A stretch of 41,078 bases of DNA from Candidatus Methylomirabilota bacterium (GCA_036001065.1 DASYUQ010000012.1:1-41078), one strand, 5' to 3'; counted from the first letter of the stretch, positions 32,607 to 40,659 are shown. Translations and numbers: made by a program. The notes: generated by a model from the letters alone, not told the origin.

Positions 32607-33779
32607 CTACACTCCGAAGGCGTCCAGCCCGGTGATGTCGCGGCCGATGATGAGCGAGTGGATGTCGTGCGTGCCCTCATAGGTCTTCACGGTTTCCAGG
32701 TTGATCATGTGACGGATCACCGGGTGCTCGTCGACGATCCCGGCGGCGCCCATGACGTCGCGGGCCATCCGGGCGGTCTCCAGCGCGATGTAGACGTTGT
32801 TCATCTTGGCCATGGAGACCTGCTGGGGCCGGGCCCGGCCCTGGTCCTTGAGCCGTCCGAGCTGCAGCGCCAGGAGCTGGGCCTTGGTGATCTCCGTGAT
32901 CATCCACACCAGCTTCTGCTGCACGAGCTGGAACGAGGCGATCGGCTTGCCGAACTGGACGCGCTGCTGGGCGTACTGCAGCGCCCAGTCGTAGCAGGCC
33001 ATGGCCGCGCCCACCGCCCCCCAGGCGATGCCGTAGCGCGCCTGGGAGAGACAGCCCAGCGGGCCTTTGAGCCCCTTGACGTTGGGCAGCTTGTTGTCGA
33101 GCGGGATCTGGCAGTCCTGGAAGGAGAGCTCGGAGGTGATCGACGCGCGCATCGAGAACTTGCCCGAAATGTCGAGCGTCGAGTACCCCGGCGTCCCCTT
33201 TTCCACGAGGTAGCCGTAGATCTCGCCGTCGTCCTCCTTGGCCCACACCACCGCGACGTCGGCGATGGAACCGTTGGTGATCCAGAGCTTGGTGCCGTTG
33301 AGCACGTAGGCGCCGCCCTGGCGCCGCGCGCGCGTCTTCATGCCGCCCGGGTCGGAGCCGAAATCGGGCTCGGTGAGGCCGAAGCAGCCGACCGTCTGGC
33401 CGCGGGCCAGCCGCGGCAGCCACGTCTCCTTCTGGGCCTCGGAGCCGTAGGCGTAGATGGGGTACATGACCAGCCCGCTCTGCACGGAGGCGCAGGAGCG
33501 GAGGCCGGAGTCGCCGCGCTCGAGCTCCTGCATGATGAGGCCGTAGGCCACGTTGTTCAGGCCGGCGCAGCCGTAGCCCTTCAGCGTCGCCCCGAAGACG
33601 CCCAGCTCGCCGAGCTTGGGGATCAGCTCGACCGGGAAGGTGCCGGCGCGGTGGTGCTGCGTGACGAGGGGGAGGAACTCGGCCTCGACCCAGTCGCGGA
33701 TGGCATCGCGCACCATCCGCTCCTCCTCGCTCAAGAGGTCTTCGATGCCGTAGTAGTCGACGCCGCGAAACTTCTCCAT
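32607..33779 (-). CDS. gcdH: Acyl-CoA dehydrogenase, glutaryl-CoA dehydrogenase-like
   Basis: 390 residues. It begins MEKFRGVDYYGIEDLLSEEE. GCFGLTEPDFGSDPGGMKTRAR near residue 140 and KLWITNGSIADVAVVWAK are the flavin and substrate contacts. The catalytic-base segment ETVKTYEGTHDIHSLIIGRDITG near residue 360 contains the Glu in YEGTHDIH, as in glutaryl-CoA dehydrogenases. The proposed reaction is oxidative decarboxylation of glutaryl-CoA to crotonyl-CoA (lysine, tryptophan and aromatic-acid breakdown). GGGGAG lies near the start. Close paralogues act on other dicarboxylyl-CoAs, so the exact substrate is an inference. Confidence 0.92.
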   Translation of the reverse strand: MEKFRGVDYYGIEDLLSEEERMVRDAIRDWVEAEFLPLVTQHHRAGTFPVELIPKLGELGVFGATLKGYGCAGLNNVAYGLIMQELERGDSGLRSCASVQSGLVMYPIYAYGSEAQKETWLPRLARGQTVGCFGLTEPDFGSDPGGMKTRARRQGGAYVLNGTKLWITNGSIADVAVVWAKEDDGEIYGYLVEKGTPGYSTLDISGKFSMRASITSELSFQDCQIPLDNKLPNVKGLKGPLGCLSQARYGIAWGAVGAAMACYDWALQYAQQRVQFGKPIASFQLVQQKLVWMITEITKAQLLALQLGRLKDQGRARPQQVSMAKMNNVYIALETARMARDVMGAAGIVDEHPVIRHMINLETVKTYEGTHDIHSLIIGRDITGLDAFGV

Positions 33780-33783
33780 GGGT

Positions 33784-34312
33784 TCACTCCCCTTCAGTAC
33801 GCCGAGCCGCTCGTCGCAGCTCCAGGAGCGGAATGGACAGGAGCGCGCCGAGCGCCACGACCAGCGTCGCCGCATGGAAGACGTGGAGCGGCACGTTCCA
33901 CGCGACGAATCGCACGGCCGCCTCCGGCGCGGCCTCCGTCACGCTCCTCAGCACGGCCTGCTCCACCCGGCCGAAGCCCGAGCCGAAGTGCGTGCCCTGC
34001 CACAACGGACCGGCCAGCCCGGCCACGGCGGCGGCCAGCCGCTGGCGCCGTCCGACGAGGGCCAAGGGCCAGGAAGGCCAGCCCGGCGACGGCCTGAAGG
34101 CCGCACAGCGCGTAGAACACCGCCAGGCCCCCGCGGCCCTCGGTGAGCGCGAACACCGGGTACGTCTGGCTCAGCATCCGTTCCCTCCCGGACGCGACCA
34201 TCCAGCTCAGGAATTGTCCCAACAGCAGCGCGTGGCTCACCATGAATCCGGCGACGATCGCCGTCAGCGCGGTGGCCAACCCCCAGCCGGGCCAGTAGAG
34301 CCGCCTCCACAC
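33784..34312 (-). pseudogene. Frameshifted small membrane protein gene
   Basis: Starting at GTG 34312, the frame encodes MWRRLYWPGWGLATALTAIV and further hydrophobic helices down to LAFLALGPRR, then becomes Arg-rich nonsense to 33794. The next frame continues sensibly as ALVGRRQRLAAAVAGLAG to AWNVPLHVFHAATLVVALGALLSIPLLEL and ends at 33784. The switch coincides with a perfect tandem 7-bp duplication, AGGGCCA AGGGCCA on the top strand (34058-34071). Removing one copy restores one frame of 173 residues with four transmembrane helices. The intact protein resembles small four-helix membrane families (DUF1772/DUF4149-like), not firmly assigned. Real mutation, phase variation or assembly error are possible. 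Confidence 0.75.
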
Positions 34313-34314
34313 GG

Positions 34315-34974
34315 CTACAACCGGATCGGGTTGAAGTCGGTCCGGTAGTCGAACGTATCCACCCGCTCGCTCGATTTCAGCCAGCCCACCACCGCGTACG
34401 TCAGGGGCGTCGCCACCGCCTCATAGGCCACCTTGACCCACCACTGCGCCGCGATGATCGCCCCCAGCGTCCCCAGCGGGAGGCCGCCGCCGAAGGCGAG
34501 CGTGATGAAGACGGCGGAGTCGAGCCCCTCGCCGACGATCGTCGAGCCGATCGTGCGGACCCAGAGCCAGCGGCCGGCCGTCAGGATCTTCACCTTGGCC
34601 ATGACGTAGGCGTTGGCGAACTCGCCCGCCAGGTAGGCCAGGAGCGAGGCCAGCACGATCCGCGGCGTCTGGCCCAGGATCTCCGTGTAGGCGCCCTGGC
34701 CCTTCCAGAACGCCGCCGCCGGCAGCTCGCCGCCGATCCAGATCGCCAGCGCCATCACCGCGTTGCCGGCGAAGCCGAGCCAGATGACACGCCGGGCGGC
34801 CCCGTAGCCCCACACCTCCGTCAGCACGTCGGCGACGATGTAGGAGACGGGGAAGATGACGATGCCGGCCGGCAGCACCACGCCGCCGACCACCACGAGC
34901 TTGGCGGCAATCACGTTGGCGGTCAAGAGACACGTGATGAACAGCGCCGCGCAGGTGATGAACCGCCAGCTCAT
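34315..34974 (-). CDS. Queuosine-precursor transporter, YhhQ/VUT (DUF165) family
   Basis: 219 residues with about six transmembrane helices. AALFITCLLTANVIAAKLVVVGG, LPAGIVIFPVSYIVADVLTEVWGYGAARRVIWLGF near residues 33-68, and GSTIVGEGLDSAVFITLAF near residue 140 are diagnostic of the family, which imports queuine or preQ precursors for tRNA modification. It lies between an HD phosphohydrolase gene and the frameshifted membrane gene (two-base gap). Confidence 0.92.
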   Translation of the reverse strand: MSWRFITCAALFITCLLTANVIAAKLVVVGGVVLPAGIVIFPVSYIVADVLTEVWGYGAARRVIWLGFAGNAVMALAIWIGGELPAAAFWKGQGAYTEILGQTPRIVLASLLAYLAGEFANAYVMAKVKILTAGRWLWVRTIGSTIVGEGLDSAVFITLAFGGGLPLGTLGAIIAAQWWVKVAYEAVATPLTYAVVGWLKSSERVDTFDYRTDFNPIRL

Positions 34975-34987
34975 CCCCAGGCGACCG

Positions 34988-36394
34988 CTAAACGTTGGTG
35001 AGGATCGACGGCGGCTCCTCGCCCAGCGCCCGCTCCAGCGCGGCGGCCAGCTCGGCGTCGTGCTCGTGGGTCACCGCGAAGATCCGGCACTGGGCCACCT
35101 TCCCGGGGAGGTACTTGAGGAGCTCGGTCAGCGGCTCGACCGCCACCCGCCCGGTGGAGGCGTCGTACACGTAGATCTGCCGGTCGCCCATCTTGAGGGG
35201 GTTGAGCGGGCGGGGATCCTGCAGCGCCATGTCGATCCTGAACGGCACGCGCGCGAGGCGGGGCGGCAGGAACATGCGCACCCGCCGCTCGACCGTCTCG
35301 GCGTCGAGGAAGCCCTGCCCGCGCTTGGGCTCGAAGAGGTCGAGGACGACCTCGTGCGCCATCCGCCACTTGAGCTTTCGATCGAGGACCTGCCGCCACT
35401 CGGCGCCCAGGGCCTTCTTCTCGGTGTCGTCGGCGTCGTGCCAGCGGCCGACCTCCTCCAGCAGCGTCCACTCCGTGAGGTGCAAATAGGGATGGAGCTC
35501 CTTGCGGAGGTCGTAGGGGAAGGCCAGCCGCATCGTGTCGCGGAAGATCTCCTTGAGGTGCAGGTCGATCCCGCGTGTCGTGCGGTGGTAGTAGACGTTC
35601 GTGTACATGTAGAAGCGCGCGTTGAGGAACATGATGAACGCCTGCAGCCCGCCCCGGTCGAGCGTCAGCCCCTTCTCCGAGAAGAACGAGTAGTAGATGA
35701 TGCGCTCGATGTCGATGGGCCCTACCGCCACGCCGCACATGTAGGCGTCGCGGAGCACGTAGTCCATGTTGTCGGCGGTGAAGACGCCGGAGAGCAGGGG
35801 CTTGAGGAAGGACAGCCACCTGGGGTGCGAGTCCAGCGGCTGCGTGTAGCCCTTGCCCATCAGGTAGCAGATCCATTCGGGGTCGATCTGCTCGCCGGCG
35901 GCGAACGCTCCCGACGGGCTGCGACGGAGATGGCGCAGGATCTCGCCCAGCTCCTCGCGGATGATCCGCTGTCCGACCAGCTCGTGGGTCAGGTCGTAGT
36001 CGATCAGGAAGTTGTCGTCGAAGAAGTGACCGAAGGGGCCGTGACCGACGTCGTGGAGCAGCCCGGCCATCCGGAGCAGCTCTTCCAGCAGCGCCACCGA
36101 CGGCCCCTCGGGGAAGATCGCGCGCAGCGACGGGTAGAGCTGCTGGGCCAGCCGTCCCGCCAGGTGCATCGCCCCCAGCGAGTGCTGGAACCGGCTGTGC
36201 TCGGCGGCGGGAAAGACCCAGCGGGCCGATTGCAGCTGCGGGATCCGTCGCAGCCGCTGCACCCAGGACGTGTCGATGACGTCCTGCTCGGTCGCCTCCC
36301 CCGCCATCCCCCCCGGCCGCGTGTACAGGATGTACTGGTGGATGGGATCGGCGATGAGCCCACGCCCCTGGTAGGTGTCGGCAGCGCCCTTCAT
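34988..36394 (-). CDS. HD-domain phosphohydrolase (dGTPase/SAMHD1-like)
   Basis: 468 residues. The HD core is seen as EHSRFQHSLGAMHLAGRLAQ (first metal His near residue 65-70), MAGLLHDVGHGPFGHFFDD (HD near residue 113) and the late Asp in FTADNMDYVLRDAYMCGV near residue 210. This order, with the long C-terminal helical region, matches the YdhJ/SAMHD1-like branch of deoxynucleotide triphosphohydrolases. It may hydrolyse dNTPs, affecting nucleotide pools and possibly phage growth, but the substrate is untested. It starts 14 bases after the HtrA-like gene. Confidence 0.9.
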   Translation of the reverse strand: MKGAADTYQGRGLIADPIHQYILYTRPGGMAGEATEQDVIDTSWVQRLRRIPQLQSARWVFPAAEHSRFQHSLGAMHLAGRLAQQLYPSLRAIFPEGPSVALLEELLRMAGLLHDVGHGPFGHFFDDNFLIDYDLTHELVGQRIIREELGEILRHLRRSPSGAFAAGEQIDPEWICYLMGKGYTQPLDSHPRWLSFLKPLLSGVFTADNMDYVLRDAYMCGVAVGPIDIERIIYYSFFSEKGLTLDRGGLQAFIMFLNARFYMYTNVYYHRTTRGIDLHLKEIFRDTMRLAFPYDLRKELHPYLHLTEWTLLEEVGRWHDADDTEKKALGAEWRQVLDRKLKWRMAHEVVLDLFEPKRGQGFLDAETVERRVRMFLPPRLARVPFRIDMALQDPRPLNPLKMGDRQIYVYDASTGRVAVEPLTELLKYLPGKVAQCRIFAVTHEHDAELAAALERALGEEPPSILTNV

Positions 36395-36408
36395 CGCCGG
36401 GGATTATC

Positions 36409-37425
36409 TCAGCGCGGCGCGCCCCGCAGCAACCGGTAGCGGTCGATGGAGCGGACGGCGATGACGTGGACGGCCTCGTCGCGCTGCACCGCCACCCGGA
36501 CGACGTCGCCGGCTTGCCCCCGCCAGAGCTGCTCGTAGAACTCCTCCTGCGTGCCCACGGTGATGCCGTTGACGCTGAGGATGCGATCGCCCTTGCGGAA
36601 GCCCGCCCCCGCGGCGGGGCCGACCGGCGCGAAGCCCTCCACCACCACGCCCTGTCGGGTGGGCGCCGTGTAGAGGCCGAGCCACGGGCGCGGCCGGCGG
36701 CTGACGACGCGGCCGGCGGCGATCAGCTCGTCCTTGTCGGGCGCGAACTTCTCGATGGGGATCACCACATTCACGTAAGGCGGCTCGCCCAGGCGCAGCG
36801 AGGCGATGCCGATCACGGCGCCGCCGGCGTCGACGACGGCGCTGCCGCCCCACGAGCGGCTGGCCGGCGCCACGAACAGGGCGCGGTCGAGCATGTACTC
36901 CCAGAAACCCGAAAACCGCCGGATGGCCTGGACGGACCCGCTGACCCAGACGAGGTCGTTGTCCTCGTCCACGCCCACGGTGCCGGTCAGCGTTCCGGCC
37001 GGGATGTCCCCCGACTGCCCCAGCGCCGCCACCGGCCAGGGCCCGCCGCCCGCCAGCTTCACGATGCCGAGCCCCGTCTCCAGGTCGAGCCCGGCCAGCT
37101 GCGCCGGCACCCGGCGGCCGTCGCGGAGCTGCGCCTCGATCTCCAGCGCGTCGAGCAGGACGTAGCTGACGGTGACGGCGTAGCCGCGGGAGTCGAAGAT
37201 GACGCCGCTCCCGAAGCGGTGGCTGCCGAGCCGCACGCTGGACGGCGCCTGCTCGTCGGCGCGCACCCGCAGCCCCACGATCGCCGGCTCCACGCGCCTG
37301 ACGTAGGATGGCTCGGCGGAGATCCTCTGGGGGTGCAGCCGGGGCTCGCGCGACCACGGCGCCCCCAGGGCCGCCCCGGGAACCAGGCTCAGAAGCGTGA
37401 GCGCCAGGAGCACGCGTCGTCTCAT
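36409..37425 (-). CDS. HtrA/DegP-like protein with degenerate protease site and PDZ domain
   Basis: 338 residues. MRRRVLLALTLLSLVPGAALGA is a signal peptide, so the protein is periplasmic. A trypsin-like domain spans about residues 45-230 and a PDZ domain follows (PWLGLYTAPTRQGVVVEGFAPVGP...GFRKGDRILSVNGITV). Where HtrA proteases have TNNHVV, this protein has TVSYVL (His to Tyr). Where they have D..TDLAVLK, it has LETGLGIVK (Asp to Gly). The GNSGG serine loop reads SWGGS, with Gly at the aligned Ser position. It should lack proteolytic activity and act as a chaperone, sensor or scaffold (inference). GGAGG precedes the ATG. Confidence 0.88.
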   Translation of the reverse strand: MRRRVLLALTLLSLVPGAALGAPWSREPRLHPQRISAEPSYVRRVEPAIVGLRVRADEQAPSSVRLGSHRFGSGVIFDSRGYAVTVSYVLLDALEIEAQLRDGRRVPAQLAGLDLETGLGIVKLAGGGPWPVAALGQSGDIPAGTLTGTVGVDEDNDLVWVSGSVQAIRRFSGFWEYMLDRALFVAPASRSWGGSAVVDAGGAVIGIASLRLGEPPYVNVVIPIEKFAPDKDELIAAGRVVSRRPRPWLGLYTAPTRQGVVVEGFAPVGPAAGAGFRKGDRILSVNGITVGTQEEFYEQLWRGQAGDVVRVAVQRDEAVHVIAVRSIDRYRLLRGAPR

Positions 37426-37454
37426 CAGGGCCTCCTCGAATCAGCGCGCCATTC

Positions 37455-38453
37455 TCACCGGTCGCCGTACTGCTGCTGATAGTACGTCCTGAACTCGCCG
37501 GACTTGAGGGGCCGCCACCAGGGCTCGTGCTGGCGGTACCACGCGACCGTGGCCTCCAGCGCCGCGTCGAAGCGGTGGCGCGGCCTCCAGCCGAGCTGCC
37601 GCACCTTGGAGCAGTCCAGCGAGTAGCGGCGGTCGTGCCCGGGCCGGTCCTTGACCGGCCGGATGAGCGTCTCCGGCTTGGCGGTCAGGCGCAGGATCTG
37701 GCGGGTCAGCACGATGTTCTCCACCTCGTGGCCGCCGCCGATGTTGTAGATCTGGCCCTCGGCGCCCCGGCGGAGCACCAGATCGATGGCCTCGCAGTTG
37801 TCGAGGACGTAGAGCCAGTCGCGCACGTTGCGGCCGTCGCCATAGAGCGGCAGCGGCTGATCGTCCAGCGCGTTGGTGATGAAGAGCGGGACCACCTTCT
37901 CCGGATACTGGTAGGGCCCGAAGTTGTTCGACGAGCGGGTGATCAGGACCGGCAGGCGGTACGTCTGCCAGTACGCCCCCACCAGGAGGTCGCCACCGGC
38001 CTTCGACGCCGAGTACGGGTTGGACGGCCGCAGGGGGTCGGTCTCGCGCGACGAGCCCTGGGGGACGCTGCCGTAGACCTCGTCCGTGCTGATGTGCAGC
38101 AGGCGGGGGATCTGCAGCTCGCGCACCGCCTCCAGCAGCGTGTAGACGCCGAACACGTCGGTCTTGAGGAAAGAGTCTGGCTCCATGAGAGAACGATCGA
38201 CGTGCGACTCAGCGGCGAAATTTATGACCGCATCCACCCCGCGCATCACGTCGCGCAGCAGCTTGGCGTCGCCGATGTCACCGTGGACGAACGCATAGCG
38301 CGTGTCCAGGGCGACGTCGGCGAGGTTCTGGAGGTTGCCGGCGTAGGTCAGCTTGTCGAGGTTGACTACCCGGTCCTCCGGATGGGTCTGGAGCACGTGT
38401 CGGATGAAGTTCGAGCCGATGAAGCCGGCGCCGCCGGTGACGAGCAGCTTCAC
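37455..38453 (-). CDS. rfbB: dTDP-glucose 4,6-dehydratase
   Basis: 332 residues from GTG 38453. The NAD-binding loop is VTGGAGFIGSNFIRH near residue 5. ISTDEVYGSVP near residue 122 supplies the catalytic Thr-Asp-Glu set, and YSASKAGGD is the YxxxK site near residue 148. SSNNFGPYQYPEKVVPLFI and DWLYVLDNCEAI are family landmarks. It converts dTDP-glucose to dTDP-4-keto-6-deoxyglucose, the second step of dTDP-rhamnose synthesis. rfbC and rfbA lie upstream in the same direction. Confidence 0.96.
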   Translation of the reverse strand: MKLLVTGGAGFIGSNFIRHVLQTHPEDRVVNLDKLTYAGNLQNLADVALDTRYAFVHGDIGDAKLLRDVMRGVDAVINFAAESHVDRSLMEPDSFLKTDVFGVYTLLEAVRELQIPRLLHISTDEVYGSVPQGSSRETDPLRPSNPYSASKAGGDLLVGAYWQTYRLPVLITRSSNNFGPYQYPEKVVPLFITNALDDQPLPLYGDGRNVRDWLYVLDNCEAIDLVLRRGAEGQIYNIGGGHEVENIVLTRQILRLTAKPETLIRPVKDRPGHDRRYSLDCSKVRQLGWRPRHRFDAALEATVAWYRQHEPWWRPLKSGEFRTYYQQQYGDR

Positions 38454-38466
38454 GCGTCCACCCGGC

Positions 38467-38533
38467 TCACCCGCGCGTCACGCCCCAGCGCGACATCGGG
38501 TTGGCTCCGCATCACCCGCGCGTCACGTCCCAG
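38467..38533. repeat. Direct repeat of 22 bp (45 bp apart) at the rfbC stop
   Basis: TCACCCGCGCGTCACGYCCCAG occurs at 38467-38488 and again at 38512-38533 with one mismatch (C versus T). The second copy, read on the minus strand, is the VTRG-stop end of rfbC; the first lies in the gap before rfbB and could encode the same VTRG-stop. It looks like a short tandem duplication of the gene end. Confidence 0.5.
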
Positions 38534-39048
38534 ACGTCGGCCCCCGCATAGTCCCACGGCAGCCGGCCCTCGTCGCACGTCGAGGGCTCCGGCGAGAACT
38601 GGACGTCCACGAAGTAGATGATGCGGCCGGGGCCGGGGCCGAGATTGCGCACGCCGTGGGCCACCCCGGGGGGAATGCGCGCCAGCAGCGAGGCGCCGTC
38701 GCCCAGCATGAAGCGCATGCGCGCGCCTTCCGTGCGCGAGCCCTGGCGGACGTCGAGGAGGACGACGAGCAGGCGATCGGAGGGCGGGACGTACCAGATG
38801 TCGGTCTGGCGCGTGTGGAGGTGGAAGGCCTTGATGACGCCGGGCGCGATCTCGCTGTAGTTGATCTGCCGCACGGTGAAGTCGGCGAAGGCCTCCGGAC
38901 GTCCGTCGGCGAGACGTGCCAGCTCGGTGATCGAGCCGCCGTCGTCGTGGTGGCGTCGGAGGTCGACGATGCGGACGCCGTCGATCGCCGGCGCCGGCGT
39001 GTAAGACTGGGTCTTGAAAGCCCGCTTGGCGTCAGGGGTGAATTCCAT
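38512..39048 (-). CDS. rfbC: dTDP-4-dehydrorhamnose 3,5-epimerase-family protein
   Basis: 178 residues, about the usual length. The double-stranded beta-helix core includes APGVIKAFHLHTRQTDIWY near residue 68, where the His aligns with the catalytic base region of RmlC. LLVVLLDVRQGSRTEGARM near residue 92 is the VxDxRxxSxTxG element, and LARIPPGVAHGVRNLG near residue 121 resembles the IPxGFAHGF loop. It epimerises C3 and C5 of the 4-keto sugar. The similarity is clear but not the closest type, so a related nucleotide-sugar epimerase is possible. TAGGAT lies seven bases before the ATG. Confidence 0.85.
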   Translation of the reverse strand: MEFTPDAKRAFKTQSYTPAPAIDGVRIVDLRRHHDDGGSITELARLADGRPEAFADFTVRQINYSEIAPGVIKAFHLHTRQTDIWYVPPSDRLLVVLLDVRQGSRTEGARMRFMLGDGASLLARIPPGVAHGVRNLGPGPGRIIYFVDVQFSPEPSTCDEGRLPWDYAGADVWDVTRG

Positions 39049-39055
39049 CCGGCAA

Positions 39056-39061
39056 ATCCTA
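39056..39061 (-). promoter_or_regulatory. Candidate -10 box (TAGGAT) for rfbC
   Basis: On the minus strand TAGGAT is followed by seven bases and ATG 39048. With TTCCGC 17 bp upstream it is a weak sigma-70 site, but the spacing to the start codon matches the other leaderless candidates in this window. Confidence 0.35.
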
Positions 39062-39074
39062 GCAGGTGGGGCCG

Positions 39075-39095
39075 GGGCGCGGAAGTCCCGCGCCC
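39075..39095 (-). terminator. GC hairpin between rfbA and rfbC
   Basis: GGGCGCGG (39075-39082) and CCGCGCCC (39088-39095) form a perfect 8-bp stem with a 5-base loop, eight bases after the rfbA stop on the minus strand. No T-run follows. It may attenuate read-through or stabilise the mRNA end. Confidence 0.4.
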
Positions 39096-39102
39096 GCCGC
39101 CG

Positions 39103-39987
39103 TCACCGGGACTCCTGCCGGTCGCCCTCGACGAGGCGCAGCAGGTACTGGCCGTAGGAGTTCCCCCGCATGGGCTCGGCGATCCGGCGGACGTCCTCGG
39201 CCGTGATGTACCCCATGGTGTACGCGATCTCCTCGACGCAGGCCACCATGAGGCCCTGCCGCTCCTCGAGCGTCTGGATGAAGCCCGAGGCCTGCAGCAG
39301 CGCCTCGTGCGTGCCCGTGTCGAGCCAGGCGATCCCGCGCCCCAGCAGCTCTACCCGCAGCGTGCCGGCGTTGAGATAGGCGAGGTTCACGTCGGTGATC
39401 TCGAGCTCGCCGCGGGCCGAGGGCTTGAGCCCGGCGGCGATCTCCACGACGTCGTTGTCGTAGAAGTAGAGCCCGGTGACCGCGTAGTGCGAGCGGGGGC
39501 GCGCCGGCTTCTCCTCGAGCCCGACGGCGCGGCCCGTGCGGTCGAACTCCACCACGCCGTAGCGCTCGGGGTCGCGCACCCAGTACGCGAAGACGGTGGC
39601 GCCGCTGGTCCGCCGCGCGGCCCTCCGGAGATACTCGGGGAAGCCATGGCCGTAGAAGATGTTGTCGCCGAGGGCCAGGGCGACGGCGGCGGCGCCGACG
39701 AATTTTCGCCCGATGACGAAGGCCTGGGCCAGACCGTCGGGGCTCGGCTGCACCGCGTACTCGATGCTGATCCCCAGGTGGCGGCCGTCGCGCAGGAGCC
39801 GCCGGAAGGCGTCCTGGTCCTGGGGCGTCGTGATGACGAGAATCTCGCGGACGCCGGCGAGCATCAGAGTTGAGAGGGCGTAATAGACCATCGGCTTGTT
39901 GTAGACCGGCACCAGCTGCTTGCTCATCGCGATGGTCAGAGGGTAGAGGCGGGTGCCGGAGCCGCCGGCGAGGATGATGCCCTTCAC
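39103..39987 (-). CDS. rfbA: Glucose-1-phosphate thymidylyltransferase
   Basis: 294 residues from GTG 39987, chosen because [17 protein letters not shown] starts at residue 2 and TATACT lies seven bases upstream. The nucleotide-binding loop [33 protein letters not shown] near residues 22-46 and [13 protein letters not shown] near residue 105 identify the family. It makes dTDP-glucose from dTTP and glucose-1-phosphate, the first and feedback-regulated step toward dTDP-rhamnose. It leads the rfbA-rfbC-rfbB group; the reductase gene rfbD is not in the window. Confidence 0.96.
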   Translation of the reverse strand: MKGIILAGGSGTRLYPLTIAMSKQLVPVYNKPMVYYALSTLMLAGVREILVITTPQDQDAFRRLLRDGRHLGISIEYAVQPSPDGLAQAFVIGRKFVGAAAVALALGDNIFYGHGFPEYLRRAARRTSGATVFAYWVRDPERYGVVEFDRTGRAVGLEEKPARPRSHYAVTGLYFYDNDVVEIAAGLKPSARGELEITDVNLAYLNAGTLRVELLGRGIAWLDTGTHEALLQASGFIQTLEERQGLMVACVEEIAYTMGYITAEDVRRIAEPMRGNSYGQYLLRLVEGDRQESR

Positions 39988-39994
39988 TGCCGAG

Positions 39995-40000
39995 AGTATA
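39995..40000 (-). promoter_or_regulatory. Candidate -10 box (TATACT) for rfbA
   Basis: TATACT on the minus strand is followed by seven bases and the GTG start at 39987. The -35 region (TTCGCG at 18 bp) is poor. This is consistent with a leaderless mRNA. Confidence 0.45.
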
Positions 40001-40060
40001 GCAGGCACCCCCCGTCCCGCGAAAACCTCCAAACCGGTCAGGCGCGGCCGCAGAAACGAG

Positions 40061-40085
40061 AAAAGCCCCGCGGGGCGGGGCTTTT
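40061..40085 (-). terminator. Intrinsic terminator after the CHRD gene
   Basis: AAAAGCCCCG (40061-40070) and CGGGGCTTTT (40076-40085) form a perfect 10-bp stem with loop CGGGG, ending in four T on either strand. It lies 29 bases after the CHRD stop and upstream of the rfbA promoter, so it separates the two transcription units. Confidence 0.8.
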
Positions 40086-40114
40086 CACGCGGTCCACGCC
40101 ACCCGCCGGGCCGG

Positions 40115-40476
40115 TTACTCTCGCTTGCCGGTCCCCCGGATCCGGCCGCGGATCTCGCCCGCTGGGCGGAGGGTCGAATGCACGTTGGCGTAGGTCGCGC
40201 CGGCGCGGATTGCCCGCACGATCTCCCCGAAGTCGGCGGCCCCGTCGATCCCCTGCCCCGTCTGAGCCACGACGTCGGCAGCGGTCAGCGTCCCCGAGAT
40301 CGTTGCCGGGGCGGCAGGACAGGATTGGGGCGTTGGCACTGTGGCCGGCGCGTTCCCGAGGTTCGTGCACAGGAACAGGACGATTCCGCCGGTAATGGCG
40401 GGCCGGCCCAGGTGGATATGGGCTTGTTGGACTGAGCCCTCGAGCCCTTGATAGCTGAGCTCAAACGTGATCATCG
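40115..40476 (-). CDS. CHRD-domain protein, 3' exon (5' part split off by a group II intron)
   Basis: About 120 codons are left. [23 protein letters not shown] begins at 40474 and matches the middle of a CHRD domain, followed by [44 protein letters not shown] and PAGEIRGRI, the usual end. The first half of the domain (normally FxAxLSGxxEVPPV and a secretion signal) is missing. The codons upstream of 40474 stop resembling CHRD and belong to intron sequence. An open frame to 40567 adds only Arg-rich residues. CHRD proteins are secreted or surface proteins of unclear role. The 5' exon should lie beyond the right edge of the window. Confidence 0.7.
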
Positions 40477-40593
40477 GTAGAGTCGAGGCCGAGCGCGGTG
40501 GCGTACAGGACCGGCGGCGCCTGCTGCGAGCGGCGTCTTTCGTGGCCGCTCTCGCCGAGAAGTCCATCGCTCCGTCTCGCGTCCCCGCTCATC

Positions 40594-40626
40594 GAACCGG
40601 ACGTGACCATTTCGGTCATCCGGCTC
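40594..40626 (-). ncRNA. Group II intron domain V
   Basis: 33 nt on the minus strand. It starts GAGCCGGA and ends TCCGGTTC, which pair fully with one G-U. The upper stem is TGACC/GGTCA capped by a GAAA-type loop, and a two-base CG bulge lies at the normal place. The AGC catalytic triad is present. Usual length is 34 nt; one base seems missing on the 5' side of the upper stem. Confidence 0.8.
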
Positions 40627-40659
40627 TCGGACGGGTTTCACGGGCGGCATTCGCAGGGG

